Below, one piece after another: positions 16,074-25,500 of a DNA stretch of 64,000 nt; the stretch's first letter is position 1; every line of letters starts with the position of its first letter. The notes beneath the pieces were generated by a model, which saw only the letters and a program-made list of their open reading frames with translations, did not search any database and was not told where the DNA came from. The stretch covers positions 1,550,001-1,614,000 of the forward strand of contig CAWFHK010000001.1 of assembly GCA_963815655.1 (NCBI GenBank), read 5' to 3'. The position numbers and the translations under genes are program-made. The DNA comes from JAWOLE01 sp963815655. GTDB taxonomy: Bacteria > Acidobacteriota > Thermoanaerobaculia > UBA5066 > Gp7-AA6.

Positions 16074-16156
16074 CATCCGAGCCGGGGCTCCGGCTGTGGG
16101 GCCAAGTCTACATTATACGCTATGGCTCTTCCGGGCGCCGGGCGGGGCGCGGCGGG

Positions 16157-16191
16157 AGGCGGGAGGGCGCGAGGCCCTCCCCTGCGGCTCG
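16157..16191. repeat. REP-like palindrome (GGGAGGGC...GCCCTCCC family)
   Basis: GGCGGGAGGGCG-CGAG-GCCCTCCCC followed by TGCGGCTCG. Relatives are at 26899-26933, 26976-27008 and 31518-31560, the last also followed by CTACGGCTCG. Confidence 0.7.
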
Positions 16192-16277
16192 GAGGACCTG
16201 GCCGCCCCGGCGCCGGCCCTCACCACTTCCCTCTCCGGCAAAGGAGGGGGAAGGCGAGGGGGCGGCCCGGGCGGAGG

Positions 16278-19200
16278 TCAGGGGAGACAGGAAATACCGG
16301 CGAAGGGAGTCCATGTGATCTTCGTCGAGTTGCCGGCGTCGAACGAGCCGCCGCAGATCACGGCGCCCGTGACCTTCAGGCCGTTGGCCGCGGTGCAGGG
16401 ACGGCCGGCGCCGTGGGCCGCGAGATAGGTGCCGTAGAGGGTGGTCGTATCGCCTCCCAGGCGGACGTTGTTGCCGAGCACGCCCGGATTGCCGTTGGTG
16501 ATGTTGAAGAGGACCTTGTCCGCGGTCAGCCCTCCGGCGAGCAGGATGTTCCCGCCGTTGCCGACCGTGAAGTCGCCCGGGATGTTGAACACGACGACCG
16601 ACGTGGCGTCTCCCGTGATCGTGAGGGTGTGCCCGTTCCCACCCGCGCTCAAGAACGGGAGGCTGACGATGTTCAGGCCCGGCCCGACGCTGATGGCGCC
16701 GTCCTGACCGTTGATTTTGCTCAGGTTCATTCCGGGAAGGACGAGCGTCGGCGGCTGGGCCGCGAGGAGCGCCGCGAGCTGCGAGGCGTCGCCGCCCGGG
16801 CCGCTGGCCGCCGCGAGATCGGCGAGCTTGCCGTTCTCCGCCGGGCCCCGGACCGAGGGCGGATACTGGCCGCCGTCGCACGAGCCCCCCTGCCCGAAAT
16901 TGATCGTCCCGCCGCCGGTGATGCACTGGCCGTTGACGGACACGCCGTTGGCGCCGGTGATCGCCTTGCCCGAGGCCGCGCTCGCGAGGACGTCGTCGCC
17001 GCCGAAGGTCCCGCTCTGCGCGAGCCCGACCGTGACGCCGCCCACGTCCGCCGTCGCCTTCGACCCGTTGCCGAAGGAGACGGCGCTGTTGGTGCTCAGG
17101 ACCGCGAAGGCCATCGCCTTGCCGAGGCCGGCCGAGGCGCAGGGCGTCGGAGTGCTGGTCGGCGTGTTGCTCGGAATGGCCGTGGGCGTGTTGCTCGGAG
17201 TGTTCGTCGGAGTCGCCGTGGGCACGCTGGTCGGCGTGTTGGTCGGCGTGTTGCTCGGAGTGTTCGTCGGCGTTGCCGAGGGAGTGTTGGTTGGCGTGTT
17301 CGTCGGAGTATCGGTCGGAATCGCCGTGGGCGTCTGAGTCGGAGTGCTCGTCGGCGTATCCGTCGGCGTGTTCGTCGGCGTGTTCGTCGGCGTGTTCGTG
17401 GGCGTGCTCGTCGGAGTGTCTGTCGGAGTCGGAGTCGGAGTCGGAGTCGGAGTGCTGGTCGGCGTCGCCGTGGGGGTCTGCGTCGGAGTGTCCGTCGGCG
17501 TATTCGTCGGGGTCTGGGTCGGCGTGTCTGTCGGCGTGTTCGTCGGCGTGTTCGTCGCCGTGGGTGTATTGGTCGGCGTGTTCGACGGCGTAGGGGTCGG
17601 CGTCACGGCGCTCGCCGTCTCGTCGTAACCGGCGTCCGCCGTGGCGGTCGCGTCGCCGTCGCCGTCCACCGGGCGCGGATCCCCCTCGAAGTCCCCCTGA
17701 GGCGCGCAGAGGTCGGGGCATCCCCGGGTGTTGGACGTGCCGGGGACCCACTCGAGCCCGCTGTCCACGTAGCTGTTGACGCCGAAGTCCACCGCCGGCG
17801 AACGCGGCAACGGCGACGTCGTCGTCTTCAGGTGGAAGTTGTTCGAGCCGGCGGCGACGAAGATCTCGTCGAAGGAGTGCGTGTTCAGGCAGGGAGACGC
17901 GTAGGTCGGCGAAGAGAAGGTGCAGCCGGCGATTCCGGTCCCCTCGGTGCCGAGCGTCGTGCGGTTCCCGCTGTCGGTCGCGTCGAGGACGTTGGCGGGC
18001 GTCTCGATGTCCGAGAATCCCGCGCTCGCGTTGCCGTTCTTGTAGAACATATTGCTCTTCAGGACGATCGGCGCCGCCGAGCCCGAGCTGGCCTGGCCCA
18101 GGCCGCAACTGCAGTTGCCCGTGCCCCCCGCCGTCGTGCCGTTGCCGACGATCAGGTTGTTGACCAGAGTGACGGGCGAGCTCGCCGCTCTGCCCACTCC
18201 GCCCCAGCCGTTTCCGTAAATGGTGTTGTTGACGATGTAGAGCTGACCAGTATTGGAGGCGTTGCTGATTCCGTAGCGAGTATTGTCGCGAATCAGGTTG
18301 TTGACGATCCATGTGCGGGTGGCGCCGGCGGTGAAGTCTATGCCGTGGCAAGTGCCGGTACCGCATCCGCTGCCATTGGCGTAGATGGAGTTACTGTCAA
18401 CCGTGATGTCGTGACCGGAGTGAACGGAAGTGCTCGTGCTGTGAAACTCGATTCCATGCCGAGTGCCGCCCGTCACCTGGAAGCCGCTGATCGTGATGTA
18501 TCCGTTCAAGGTGGCGGCTGAACCCGAGCCGAAGCAGAATCCGTAGGCGCTGTTGCTCAGGCCGCCGCAGGCGCCGGCCGTGCCGCTGAGGCTCGAGGGA
18601 TTCACCGTGACCGACAGCGGCGCGTCCGCCTTGATCAGGATCCGCTGGGAGTCCGACGCGGCCGAGAAGTTCTTGGAAACGATGTTGACCCGCTCCGCGT
18701 ACGTCCCCGCCTTGACCGTCACGATGCAGGGCCCCGGGTTGGGCAGGTTGTCCACCGCGTGCTGGATCGTCTGGAAATTGCTCCCCACCTCCGCCATGCC
18801 GGGATCCACCGTCAGGTTGCAGGCGACGGCGTCGGTGAAACCGGTCCCCGCCAGGAAGGCGCCGTCCTCGGCGTAGGCCGACGCCTTGTAATAGTCCCGG
18901 ATGCCGTTGACGAGGGGGTAGTCGTAGGCGAAGTTGCCGGCCGCGTCCGACGCGACCGAGCCGAGACTCGCGGAGCCGTCCGGGCTCGTGACCTTGACGG
19001 TGAACCCGCAGGAGGGCGCGAACCCGGCGCCCGCCATGTGGACGACCTCGCCCGGCTCATAGCCCTGCTGGTCGGTTCGGAGCGTCTCGGTGTACCGCTG
19101 GCCGCAGGGGACAGGGGCGGCGACGTTGAAGGTCCAGCTGCCGAGCGCGGCGCCGCCGGCCCCGAGGGCCTCGACGGTGTACGCGCCGTCGGCGGCGCCG

Positions 19201-19670
19201 GCCGCGGAGCCGTAGGACAGGGAGCCGTCCGCGCCCGTCGTGGCGCTGTCGGAAGAGACCGAGCTGTCCGGCGCGGTCATCCGCACCGTGACCTCGCAGG
19301 ACGGCGAGAAGCCGCTTCCGGAAACGAGCACGCTCTCGCCGGCCGCGTACTCGCCCTTGTCCGTCTGGAAGCTCTCCGCGCCGGTCGCGGCGCAAGGACC
19401 CTCGGCCTGCGCCGCCAGCCGGACACCGCCGCGCGAGGAGGCGGCCGAGCGGCCGACGGCGCCCGCGGAATGTCCGCTGAGACCCGCGCCCGCGTCCTGG
19501 ACTCTCCGGCTCGAAACGGCGACTGGCTTGTCGGCGCGGATTCCCGAGAGGAACGCCGGCAGACGCAGGGAGCTCGCCTCGAGGCGATACACCCCGTAGA
19601 CCCCCAGCAGGCCTGCCGCTCCCAGGAGCAATCCCCTCCAAGCCCGAGCCCGTCTCAGCATCGCCGTCAT
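16278..19670 (-). CDS. Exoprotein: two Ig-like modules, parallel beta-helix, Thr-Pro linker, choice-of-anchor-A-like C-terminus
   Basis: The 1130-aa protein has a signal peptide (RGLLLGAAGLLGVYGVYRL) and two Ig-like modules (YAAGESVLVSGSGFSPSCEV; YEPGEVVHMAGAGFAPSCGF). A right-handed beta-helix follows (residues ~265-640) with NosD-like phrases: TYAERVNIVSKN, GIEFHSTSTS, VNNTIYGNGW. A Thr-Pro linker is encoded at 17145-17615. The C-terminal 290 residues (AFAVLSTNSAVSFGNGSKA, VVVFNIPGDFTVGNGGNI, LYGTYLAAHGAG, VTGAVICGGSFDAGNSTKI) resemble choice-of-anchor A adhesive domains. ATG 19670 is chosen because homologous genes start at the equivalent codon. About 1.17 kb (18141-19315) is almost identical to the paralogue at 27740-31375. 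Confidence 0.85.
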   Translation of the reverse strand: MTAMLRRARAWRGLLLGAAGLLGVYGVYRLEASSLRLPAFLSGIRADKPVAVSSRRVQDAGAGLSGHSAGAVGRSAASSRGGVRLAAQAEGPCAATGAESFQTDKGEYAAGESVLVSGSGFSPSCEVTVRMTAPDSSVSSDSATTGADGSLSYGSAAGAADGAYTVEALGAGGAALGSWTFNVAAPVPCGQRYTETLRTDQQGYEPGEVVHMAGAGFAPSCGFTVKVTSPDGSASLGSVASDAAGNFAYDYPLVNGIRDYYKASAYAEDGAFLAGTGFTDAVACNLTVDPGMAEVGSNFQTIQHAVDNLPNPGPCIVTVKAGTYAERVNIVSKNFSAASDSQRILIKADAPLSVTVNPSSLSGTAGACGGLSNSAYGFCFGSGSAATLNGYITISGFQVTGGTRHGIEFHSTSTSVHSGHDITVDSNSIYANGSGCGTGTCHGIDFTAGATRTWIVNNLIRDNTRYGISNASNTGQLYIVNNTIYGNGWGGVGRAASSPVTLVNNLIVGNGTTAGGTGNCSCGLGQASSGSAAPIVLKSNMFYKNGNASAGFSDIETPANVLDATDSGNRTTLGTEGTGIAGCTFSSPTYASPCLNTHSFDEIFVAAGSNNFHLKTTTSPLPRSPAVDFGVNSYVDSGLEWVPGTSNTRGCPDLCAPQGDFEGDPRPVDGDGDATATADAGYDETASAVTPTPTPSNTPTNTPTATNTPTNTPTDTPTQTPTNTPTDTPTQTPTATPTSTPTPTPTPTPTDTPTSTPTNTPTNTPTNTPTDTPTSTPTQTPTAIPTDTPTNTPTNTPSATPTNTPSNTPTNTPTSVPTATPTNTPSNTPTAIPSNTPTSTPTPCASAGLGKAMAFAVLSTNSAVSFGNGSKATADVGGVTVGLAQSGTFGGDDVLASAASGKAITGANGVSVNGQCITGGGTINFGQGGSCDGGQYPPSVRGPAENGKLADLAAASGPGGDASQLAALLAAQPPTLVLPGMNLSKINGQDGAISVGPGLNIVSLPFLSAGGNGHTLTITGDATSVVVFNIPGDFTVGNGGNILLAGGLTADKVLFNITNGNPGVLGNNVRLGGDTTTLYGTYLAAHGAGRPCTAANGLKVTGAVICGGSFDAGNSTKITWTPFAGISCLP
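17145..17615 (-). repeat. Thr-Pro linker DNA repeat array 5
   Basis: Units encode NTPTNTPTDTPT and include a pure run of GTCGGA repeats near 17425-17455. No frame disruption. Confidence 0.85.
18141..19315 (-). repeat. Near-identical segment shared by two exoprotein genes, copy 1
   Basis: It aligns base for base, with a constant offset of 11732 and no gaps, to 29873-31047. I see only a handful of substitutions. Sequences on both sides diverge clearly, including the signal peptides and the 17.7-18.1 kb part. Confidence 0.9.
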
Positions 19671-19738
19671 GATCTGGACCTGTTCTTTCTGCCGCAATAC
19701 GCGCGCAATCGGTCAATAGGAGTGTCGCCGGTGGCCTC

Positions 19739-19781
19739 CATTGAAGCGCCTCCGACGAGCCCCGTCAATTGGACCTTTGTC
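19739..19781 (-). promoter_or_regulatory. Promoter/operator of the shared GAC-N4-GTC class
   Basis: Minus strand: GACAAAGGTC (19772-19781), CAA, TTGACG (19763-19768), an 18-bp spacer, TCAATG (19739-19744). It lies about 70 nt before the ATG at 19670. Confidence 0.7.
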
Positions 19782-19830
19782 AAGGTCTACGAGGGCGACG
19801 GGAGGCGGGAGGGGCGGGAGGGGACGACCA

Positions 19831-19935
19831 GTCCAAAGTCCAAGTCCAAGGTGGCCTGGTTCTACTTTGGACGTTGGGACCTTGATGACCTTGGACTCCG
19901 GTTCGACCTTGGACTCCGCTTCGACCTTGGACGGT
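19831..19935. repeat. GTCCAA / TTGGAC dispersed repeat
   Basis: A run of AGTCCAAAGTCCAAG followed by GACCTTGGACTC copies makes a loose palindrome. The same arrangement (…GTCCAAGGT…GGTTCTAC…TTGGAC…) is at 27660-27735, with fragments at 5155-5168 and 6195-6212. Confidence 0.6.
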
Positions 19936-19947
19936 TCGTGATGCGCA

Positions 19948-19976
19948 GGCATCATTCTCGTTGATGCTATGATGCC
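19948..19976 (+). promoter_or_regulatory. vapBC operator dyad
   Basis: A perfect 8-bp inverted repeat, GGCATCAT (19948-19955) and ATGATGCC (19969-19976), ends 3 nt before the vapB ATG. It is a likely autoregulatory site that also leaves a very short leader. Confidence 0.7.
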
Positions 19977-19979
19977 TCG

Positions 19980-20246
19980 ATGCGCACGACCACGCGGATC
20001 GACGATGACCTCTTCGAGGCGCTGAAGGACCTGGCGAAGAAGGAAGAGGCGCCTCTCACGCGGGTTCTCAACCGCGCCCTGCGGGCCAGCCTGACGGCCT
20101 CCCGCGCGCCCGCCCGGCGCCGCCGGCCCTACCGCGAGAAAACATACGCCATGGGCGGGCCGCGGATCGATCTGCGCAAGGCCCTCGCCAGGGCGGTCGA
20201 GATCGAAGACGAGGAGATTCTCCGAAAGCTCGCGCTTCGCAAGTGA
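19980..20246 (+). CDS. vapB: VapB-type RHH antitoxin
   Basis: The 88-aa protein starts with an RHH domain (MRTTTRIDDDLFEALKDLAK...LTRVLNRALRASL), then a basic linker and a C-terminal helix (EIEDEEILRKLALRK) of the toxin-binding type. The last codons overlap the VapC start (GTGA). The operator dyad sits directly upstream. Confidence 0.85.
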   Translation: MRTTTRIDDDLFEALKDLAKKEEAPLTRVLNRALRASLTASRAPARRRRPYREKTYAMGGPRIDLRKALARAVEIEDEEILRKLALRK

Positions 20247-20671
20247 AGATCGTTGACCTGAACGTCCTTCTCTACGCGGTCAACGAGAGCTCCGTTCACC
20301 ACTCGGCGGCGCGACGCTGGTGGGAGGAGGCCGTCAACGGAGAAGAGCCGATCGGGATCCCGTGGATCGTGCTGCTCGGTTTCCTTCGCCTCTCCGTCAA
20401 TTCCGCCGTCTTTCCTCATCCCCTCGACTCCGACGCCGCGCTTGAAAAGGTGGACACGTGGCTCGCGCTCGAGAGCACGCGCCTGGTCAGGGAGAAAGAG
20501 GGGCACTGGGACGTTCTCCGGCCTCTCCTGGCGGATTCCGGGACGGCGGGAAACCTGACGACGGACGCCCACCTCGCGGCCCTCGCCATCAGCCACGGGG
20601 CCGTCCTCGTCTCCTTCGACAACGACTTCTCCCGCTTCGAGGGCCTGCGCTGGGAGAGCCCGATCGGCTGA
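20243..20671 (+). CDS. vapC: VapC-type PIN-domain ribonuclease toxin
   Basis: The 142-aa PIN protein begins MKIVDLNVLLYAVNE with the first acidic residue D5. TTDAHLAALAISHGAVLVSF (D at ~107) and DNDFSRFEGL follow, supplying the remaining metal-binding acidic residues. PIN toxins cleave tRNA or rRNA with Mg2+. The GTG start at 20243 overlaps the antitoxin stop by 4 nt, implying coupled translation. It is complete and of family length. Confidence 0.9.
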   Translation: MKIVDLNVLLYAVNESSVHHSAARRWWEEAVNGEEPIGIPWIVLLGFLRLSVNSAVFPHPLDSDAALEKVDTWLALESTRLVREKEGHWDVLRPLLADSGTAGNLTTDAHLAALAISHGAVLVSFDNDFSRFEGLRWESPIG

Positions 20672-20785
20672 CGGGTCGCCAGCGTGCGCTCTTCGGGATC
20701 TACGATCCAATAGTGCGGGATCCCGGACTTGAGATAGAGATCCGCCTTGGGTCCGCGGGCGAAAGGGCCCGACAGCTCCCCAACC
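20672..20785 (-). pseudogene. Uma2 (DUF820) endonuclease-like fragment
   Basis: Minus-strand reading gives DLYLKSGIPHYWIVDPEERT, the conserved C-terminal core of Uma2-family putative nucleases, but only about 35 residues remain and no start codon exists. It abuts the vapC stop. Confidence 0.65.
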
Positions 20786-20865
20786 AACAGAGCCCGGGGA
20801 GGGCCGCCCCCCTCACCCTGACCCTCACCCCCCTGCGGGGGGCGAGGGGATGGGGGTTGCGCACA

Positions 20866-20894
20866 GAAAAAAGCGGCGGGCCGAAGCCCGCCGC
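20866..20894 (-). terminator. Rho-independent terminator of the 25793-20921 gene
   Basis: A 9-bp stem GCGGCGGGC/GCCCGCCGC with loop CGAA is followed on the minus strand by TTTTTT. It lies 26 nt past the stop codon at 20921. Confidence 0.9.
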
Positions 20895-20920
20895 GCGTGA
20901 GCCCTGTCAGAGAGCCGAAC

Positions 20921-22543
20921 CTACGGCGTGCCCTGGCACGCCGTCGGGAAGGCGGAGTTGACGGCGCCCGGGACGAGAGTCCCGTTGGCGTAGTTGCCTC
21001 CCGTGTTGAAGTTGCCCGCCACCACCAGGAACTCGCACTTCCCGTTGTCCTGACCGCCCGGGTAGGCCCCCGTGCCGCCGCTGACGTTGTTGCGCAACTG
21101 GTGGCCCGTCGTCGCGCCAGTCCCGCCCGTCTTGACGTTGATGCCATTCAACTTGTTGGCCCGGACCGTGTTGGAACCGATCTCGACCGGCGAGGCCGTT
21201 CCGTTGGCCGCGTCCGCGGCGGCGCCCACGACGATCCCGTCGCCGAGGTTCCCCTTGTTCCTGTCCCCCACGTTGTTGTTCTGGATCACGTTGGGCGCTG
21301 CGGCCGTGCCCCCCGCGATGTCTATCCCGTCCCCGCTGTTGGCGAAGATGTCGCACGAATCAATCATGTTGCCGTAACCGCGCACGTTGATCCCGTCGGC
21401 CGTGTTCCCCTTGTCCTTGTCCCCGATGCTCTCGCCGTAGATCAGGTTCCCGTTGCCCGTGATCGTCATCCCGTTGCCCGTGTTCGCGAAGATGTCGTTC
21501 TCGTTGAGCGCGTTGCCGAGCGCGTTGCTGTTGCCGGCGACGATGATTCCTCCGCCCCCGTTGCCCTTGCTCTTGTCGCCGACGCTGTTCTTGTAGGCCT
21601 GGTTCAAGTCGCCGGTGATCCGGATGCCCGCTCCGGTGTTCCCGAAGATGTTGTTGTCGTGGATGATGTTCCCGGTCCCGGCGGCCTTCACGCCGTCGCC
21701 GGTGTTGCCGGTTCCCTTGTCCCCGATCGGGTTGCCGTCCAGCGTGTTGTTGTTCCCCGTGATGTCAATCCCGGGCCCCTTGTTGCTCGCGATCCGGTTG
21801 CTTCGCAGCAGGTTCCCGCTCGCCGGAGTCCCCGTGATCCCGACCTGGATCCCGCCCAGCTTGTTCGTCCCCACGCTGTTGGCGCCCCGTACCTCGTTGC
21901 CGTCCCCCAGAATCTGGATCCCGAACTTGCTGTTGCCGTCGGACCGGACCGACTTCAACAGCGTGCTCGTGTTGTTCACACCCGGGTTGTCCGTCTCGAT
22001 CAGGAACCCGTACGAGCCCGAGAGCACGCTCACGTCGGAGATCTGGATGTCCTTCTCCCCCGCTCCCGTGTCCCCGTCGTTGGCGCCCGCCGTGACCTCG
22101 ACCGTGATCACGGGCTTGTTCTTGTCCGCCGCCGTGATCTTGTGCCCGCACCCGATGATCAGCAGGTCCCTCCCACCCGACCCCGTCGAGCTCCCGATGA
22201 CCACGTTCTCCGTCGTGTTCGCGTACATCGAGATCACGTAGTTGTCCGCGGAGGCCGTCACCGCCGCCTGCAGCGTGTTGAAGCGGCGCAAGGGGGGCAG
22301 GTAGCCCGCCAGAACGCCGCCGGGGTCCACCACCAGGTTGTCGTACTGGTTCGGGTTGCAGTCCAGGGCGTCCGGGATCCCGTCCCCGTCCGCGTCCGGC
22401 AGAGGCGTGTTCGTCGGCGTGAACGTCGGCGTGTTCGTGGGCGTTTTCGTCGGCGTGTTGGTCGGAGTGTTCGTCGGCGTATTCGTCGGCGTGTTCGTCG
22501 GCGTGTCCGTCGGAGTATTGGTCGGCGTATTCGTCGGCGTCAC
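20921..22543 (-). CDS. C-terminal part of a Kelch/beta-helix exoprotein (frameshifted from its N-terminal part)
   Basis: After Thr-Pro repeats a thrombospondin-type-3-like Ca2+ loop (DADGDGIPDALDC) leads into a beta-helix of about 460 residues. Its recurring coil is built on VGDKSKGNGGGGIIVAGN and N-x-IFxNTGxGI. The last residues GTLVPGAVNSAFPTACQGTP are shared with the 3203-aa protein (GVLIPGAVNSAFPTGCQGTP), defining a common C-terminal module. The listed ATG lies in the linker and is not a natural start. A 4-base excess at about 22650-22656 separates it from the N-terminal half. The whole gene (25793-20921) is 4873 nt, one more than a multiple of three. Confidence 0.8.
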   Translation of the reverse strand: MTPTNTPTNTPTDTPTNTPTNTPTNTPTNTPTKTPTNTPTFTPTNTPLPDADGDGIPDALDCNPNQYDNLVVDPGGVLAGYLPPLRRFNTLQAAVTASADNYVISMYANTTENVVIGSSTGSGGRDLLIIGCGHKITAADKNKPVITVEVTAGANDGDTGAGEKDIQISDVSVLSGSYGFLIETDNPGVNNTSTLLKSVRSDGNSKFGIQILGDGNEVRGANSVGTNKLGGIQVGITGTPASGNLLRSNRIASNKGPGIDITGNNNTLDGNPIGDKGTGNTGDGVKAAGTGNIIHDNNIFGNTGAGIRITGDLNQAYKNSVGDKSKGNGGGGIIVAGNSNALGNALNENDIFANTGNGMTITGNGNLIYGESIGDKDKGNTADGINVRGYGNMIDSCDIFANSGDGIDIAGGTAAAPNVIQNNNVGDRNKGNLGDGIVVGAAADAANGTASPVEIGSNTVRANKLNGINVKTGGTGATTGHQLRNNVSGGTGAYPGGQDNGKCEFLVVAGNFNTGGNYANGTLVPGAVNSAFPTACQGTP

Positions 22544-25500
22544 CGTCGGAGTGTTCGTCGGCGTGTTGGTCGGAGTGTCCGTCGGTGTCGCCGTCGGTGT
22601 GTTGGTCGGCGTGTCGGTCGGCGTATTCGTCGGCGTGTCCGTCGGCGTCGCGTGTCGTCGGCGTGTTCGTCGGCGTGTTCGTCGGCGTATTCGTCGGCGT
22701 GTCCGTCGGCGTCGCCGTCGGCGTGTTCGTCGGCGTGTTCGTCGGCGTGTTCGTCGGCGTATTCGTCGGCGTGTCCGTCGGCGTCGCCGTCGGCGTGTTC
22801 GTGGGTGTATTCGTCGGCGTGTCCGTCGGCGTCGCCGTCGGGGTACGGGTCGGCGTATTCGTGGGTGTATTCGTCGGCGTGTCCGTGGGCGTGTTGGTCG
22901 GCGTGTCCGTGGGCGTCGCCGTCGGCGTGTTGGTCGGAGTGTTAGTGGGAGTCGGCGTGACGGCGGTTCCCACCGCTTCGTCCCATCCCGGGTCCACGAT
23001 CGTGCTCCCGTTGCCGTCGCCGTCCTGCGGCCGGGACGTCGGCGGGTTGTCGGCTCCGTCCACGCCGGGAACCCACTCCTCGAGGGCGCCCCCCGCGGGG
23101 TCGTCGTGGGTGAAGCTGTTGGTCCCCTGGTCGATCGCCGGAGAGATCGGAGAGGTCGTCTTCAGGTGGAAGTCCGAGACGCTCGCGAAGATGTCGGTGT
23201 TGACGTGGGCCGCGACGGGCGAGACGTCGCACGGCGAGAACGTGCAGCCGGCGACCCCGGTCCCCTCCGTGCCGAAGGTCGTCCGGTTCCCGCTGTCGCC
23301 CGCGTCCAGGATCGCCGCGGCGGCATTGTTCATGTCGCCGCCGGCCTGGAGCGTGTTTGTCGGCACCCCCGCGATGTTGTACTTCCCGTTCTTGTAGAAG
23401 ACGTTGTTGATCAGGACCGACTGCGTGTTGACGGAACCGCTCACCGTTCGGAAGTAGCCGTACCGGTCGCCCGTCTGATTCGTCGCATCCGTGCTGTTGA
23501 AGGCGATCAGGTTGTTGACGAGGTAGAGGAAGCGGGGCGAGGCGCACTCGATGCCGTTGTGCGAGTTGCCATAGATCGTGTTGTTGACGACGTAAACCGC
23601 GTCCGCGGAGTCGTTGGCGATCTTCATTCCGCTTCCCGCATTGCTGCCGCCGTCCAGGCCGTTGCCGCGGATCAGGTTGTTCACGACGTACAGCCGCGGG
23701 TTGTTGGTATTGACCAGGATGCCGTGCCCCCCTCCTCCGCCGAAACCGTCGCCCCGGATGTCGTTTCCCTGGATGACGGTGTCGCTCGTCGAGGCGGCGT
23801 GAATGCCGTTGTTCTTGCAGTCGTGGATGACGTTCCCCTTGATGTTATGGAACGACCCGCTCACATTGATCCCCTCGTCGTTGCTCGACGTGACGTCGTT
23901 GCCCTGGACCGTGATGTTGGACGTCGCGCCGAGGGTGCCGGTGAACTGGATTGCCGCGGCGCTGACCGACGTGACGTTGAAGCCCTTGAACGTGATGAAC
24001 TTTCCGTCGGTGAACTTGACGCCGGCCGTGGACGAGGCCCCGGCGATCGTCACGGGGCCGCTCGGGTCCGCCTGGAACACGATCTGCTGGGAGCTCGACG
24101 TGGCCCTGGTATTGGCGAACTGGTTCGGCTGATTCTGGACCGTGTTGACCGATCCGAACGGCGTGGCCGTGGTCTTGACGGTGACGGTCCATGGGCCGAC
24201 GTCGGACATGTCGGCGACGGCCTGGGCGATCGTCGTGTAGGCGCCGCCCGCGCCCGAGGCGTCCACCGTGTAGAGGGGGTCGGCCAGCACCGTGAAGGTC
24301 TGGTCCGCGCTCGAGCTGCCGGTCACGTTGATGTTCAGGGTGCCGGAGCTCGTCATGGAGCCGTTCGGGATCAGGGACGTCAGCTCGTTGGCCGCCCAGA
24401 CCGTCGTCGGCTGCGACACGCCGTTGACCGTGAGCAGGGTCGTGCCGGAAACGAATCCCGTGCCTTTGACAGTGATCCCCACGCCGGGACCGCCCGACGT
24501 CTGGACGTTCGCCCGCGTCGGGTAGATCGCGACGACCGTCGGCGCGGCGTCCGTGAAGGTCGCCTGCGCCTGCATCCCGGAGACCTGGCCCGTCGCCGTC
24601 AGGGTGAACGCGACGTTGACGTCATGCTCGTCCGGCGCGAAGTCCGTGTTGGTGAAGTTGCCGTTCTCGTCCGCGACGGACGTGAGCGGCGGATGGGTGT
24701 CGTAAGGCGGGTCCTCCTGAAGGGTCATGATCACCGTCTCGCCCGGCAGCCAGCCGGTCCCGGTGATCGTCACCACCTGGCCCGGCGAATAGTCGGCCTG
24801 GTCCGTCGTGACGCTCGCCGAGCCGGCCGAAGTCCGGCTGAGGAGCTTCGCCGGGCGGGCCCCGAGCAGCGAGGCTTCGATTTCGCGCGCGGCCCGCTCC
24901 AGATTGCCGTCCGCCGGCATCGCGCCGGCCGCCCGGAAGGTCCGGGTCGAGGGATCGAAGATCTCCATGGAATCGGCCGGGATCCCCGAGGACGTGCCGC
25001 CCGCGATCAGGACGAGCCCCGTCGCGGGGAGGAGGCGCGCGATGTGGTTCCGGCGCGGCATCGAGAGGCTCCCGGTCGTGGCAGCGATGACGCCTGTCTC
25101 CGGGTCGAGGATCTCGGCCGAGGCGAGGTCCCGGACGCCGTCACTCCCGCCCGCGAAGAGCACGTCGCCGCCGGCCAGAGTCGTCGCGGACAGTCCCGCG
25201 CGGGGCGTCGAGAGAGAGGCGCCCTGCGAGACGCTGCCCGTCGCCGGGTCATACACCTCGACGGAGGAGAGCGCGGCGGCGGATGGGTTCGAGCCGCCCG
25301 CGATCAGGACGCGGCCATCCTCCAGCGCCGCGGCGGCGTGCTGCCGTCGCGGAGTCGCGAGAACGCCCGCCGGAGAGAACCGTGCCGAGGCCGGGCTAAA
25401 GATCTCCAGCGCGCCGCTCGCGCCGTCGCGTTGATCGCCCCCCGCGACCAGGACGCGCCCGCTCGGCAGCAGCGTGGCCGTCGCGCCGGACCGGGCTTCG

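Noticed and set aside
15343..16120. GGGGCCA-GC/TC-TACATT-TACGC repeats as promoters (TATAAT on the minus strand)
   Set aside because: No gene lies downstream in that direction in either case; treated as a minor repeat only.
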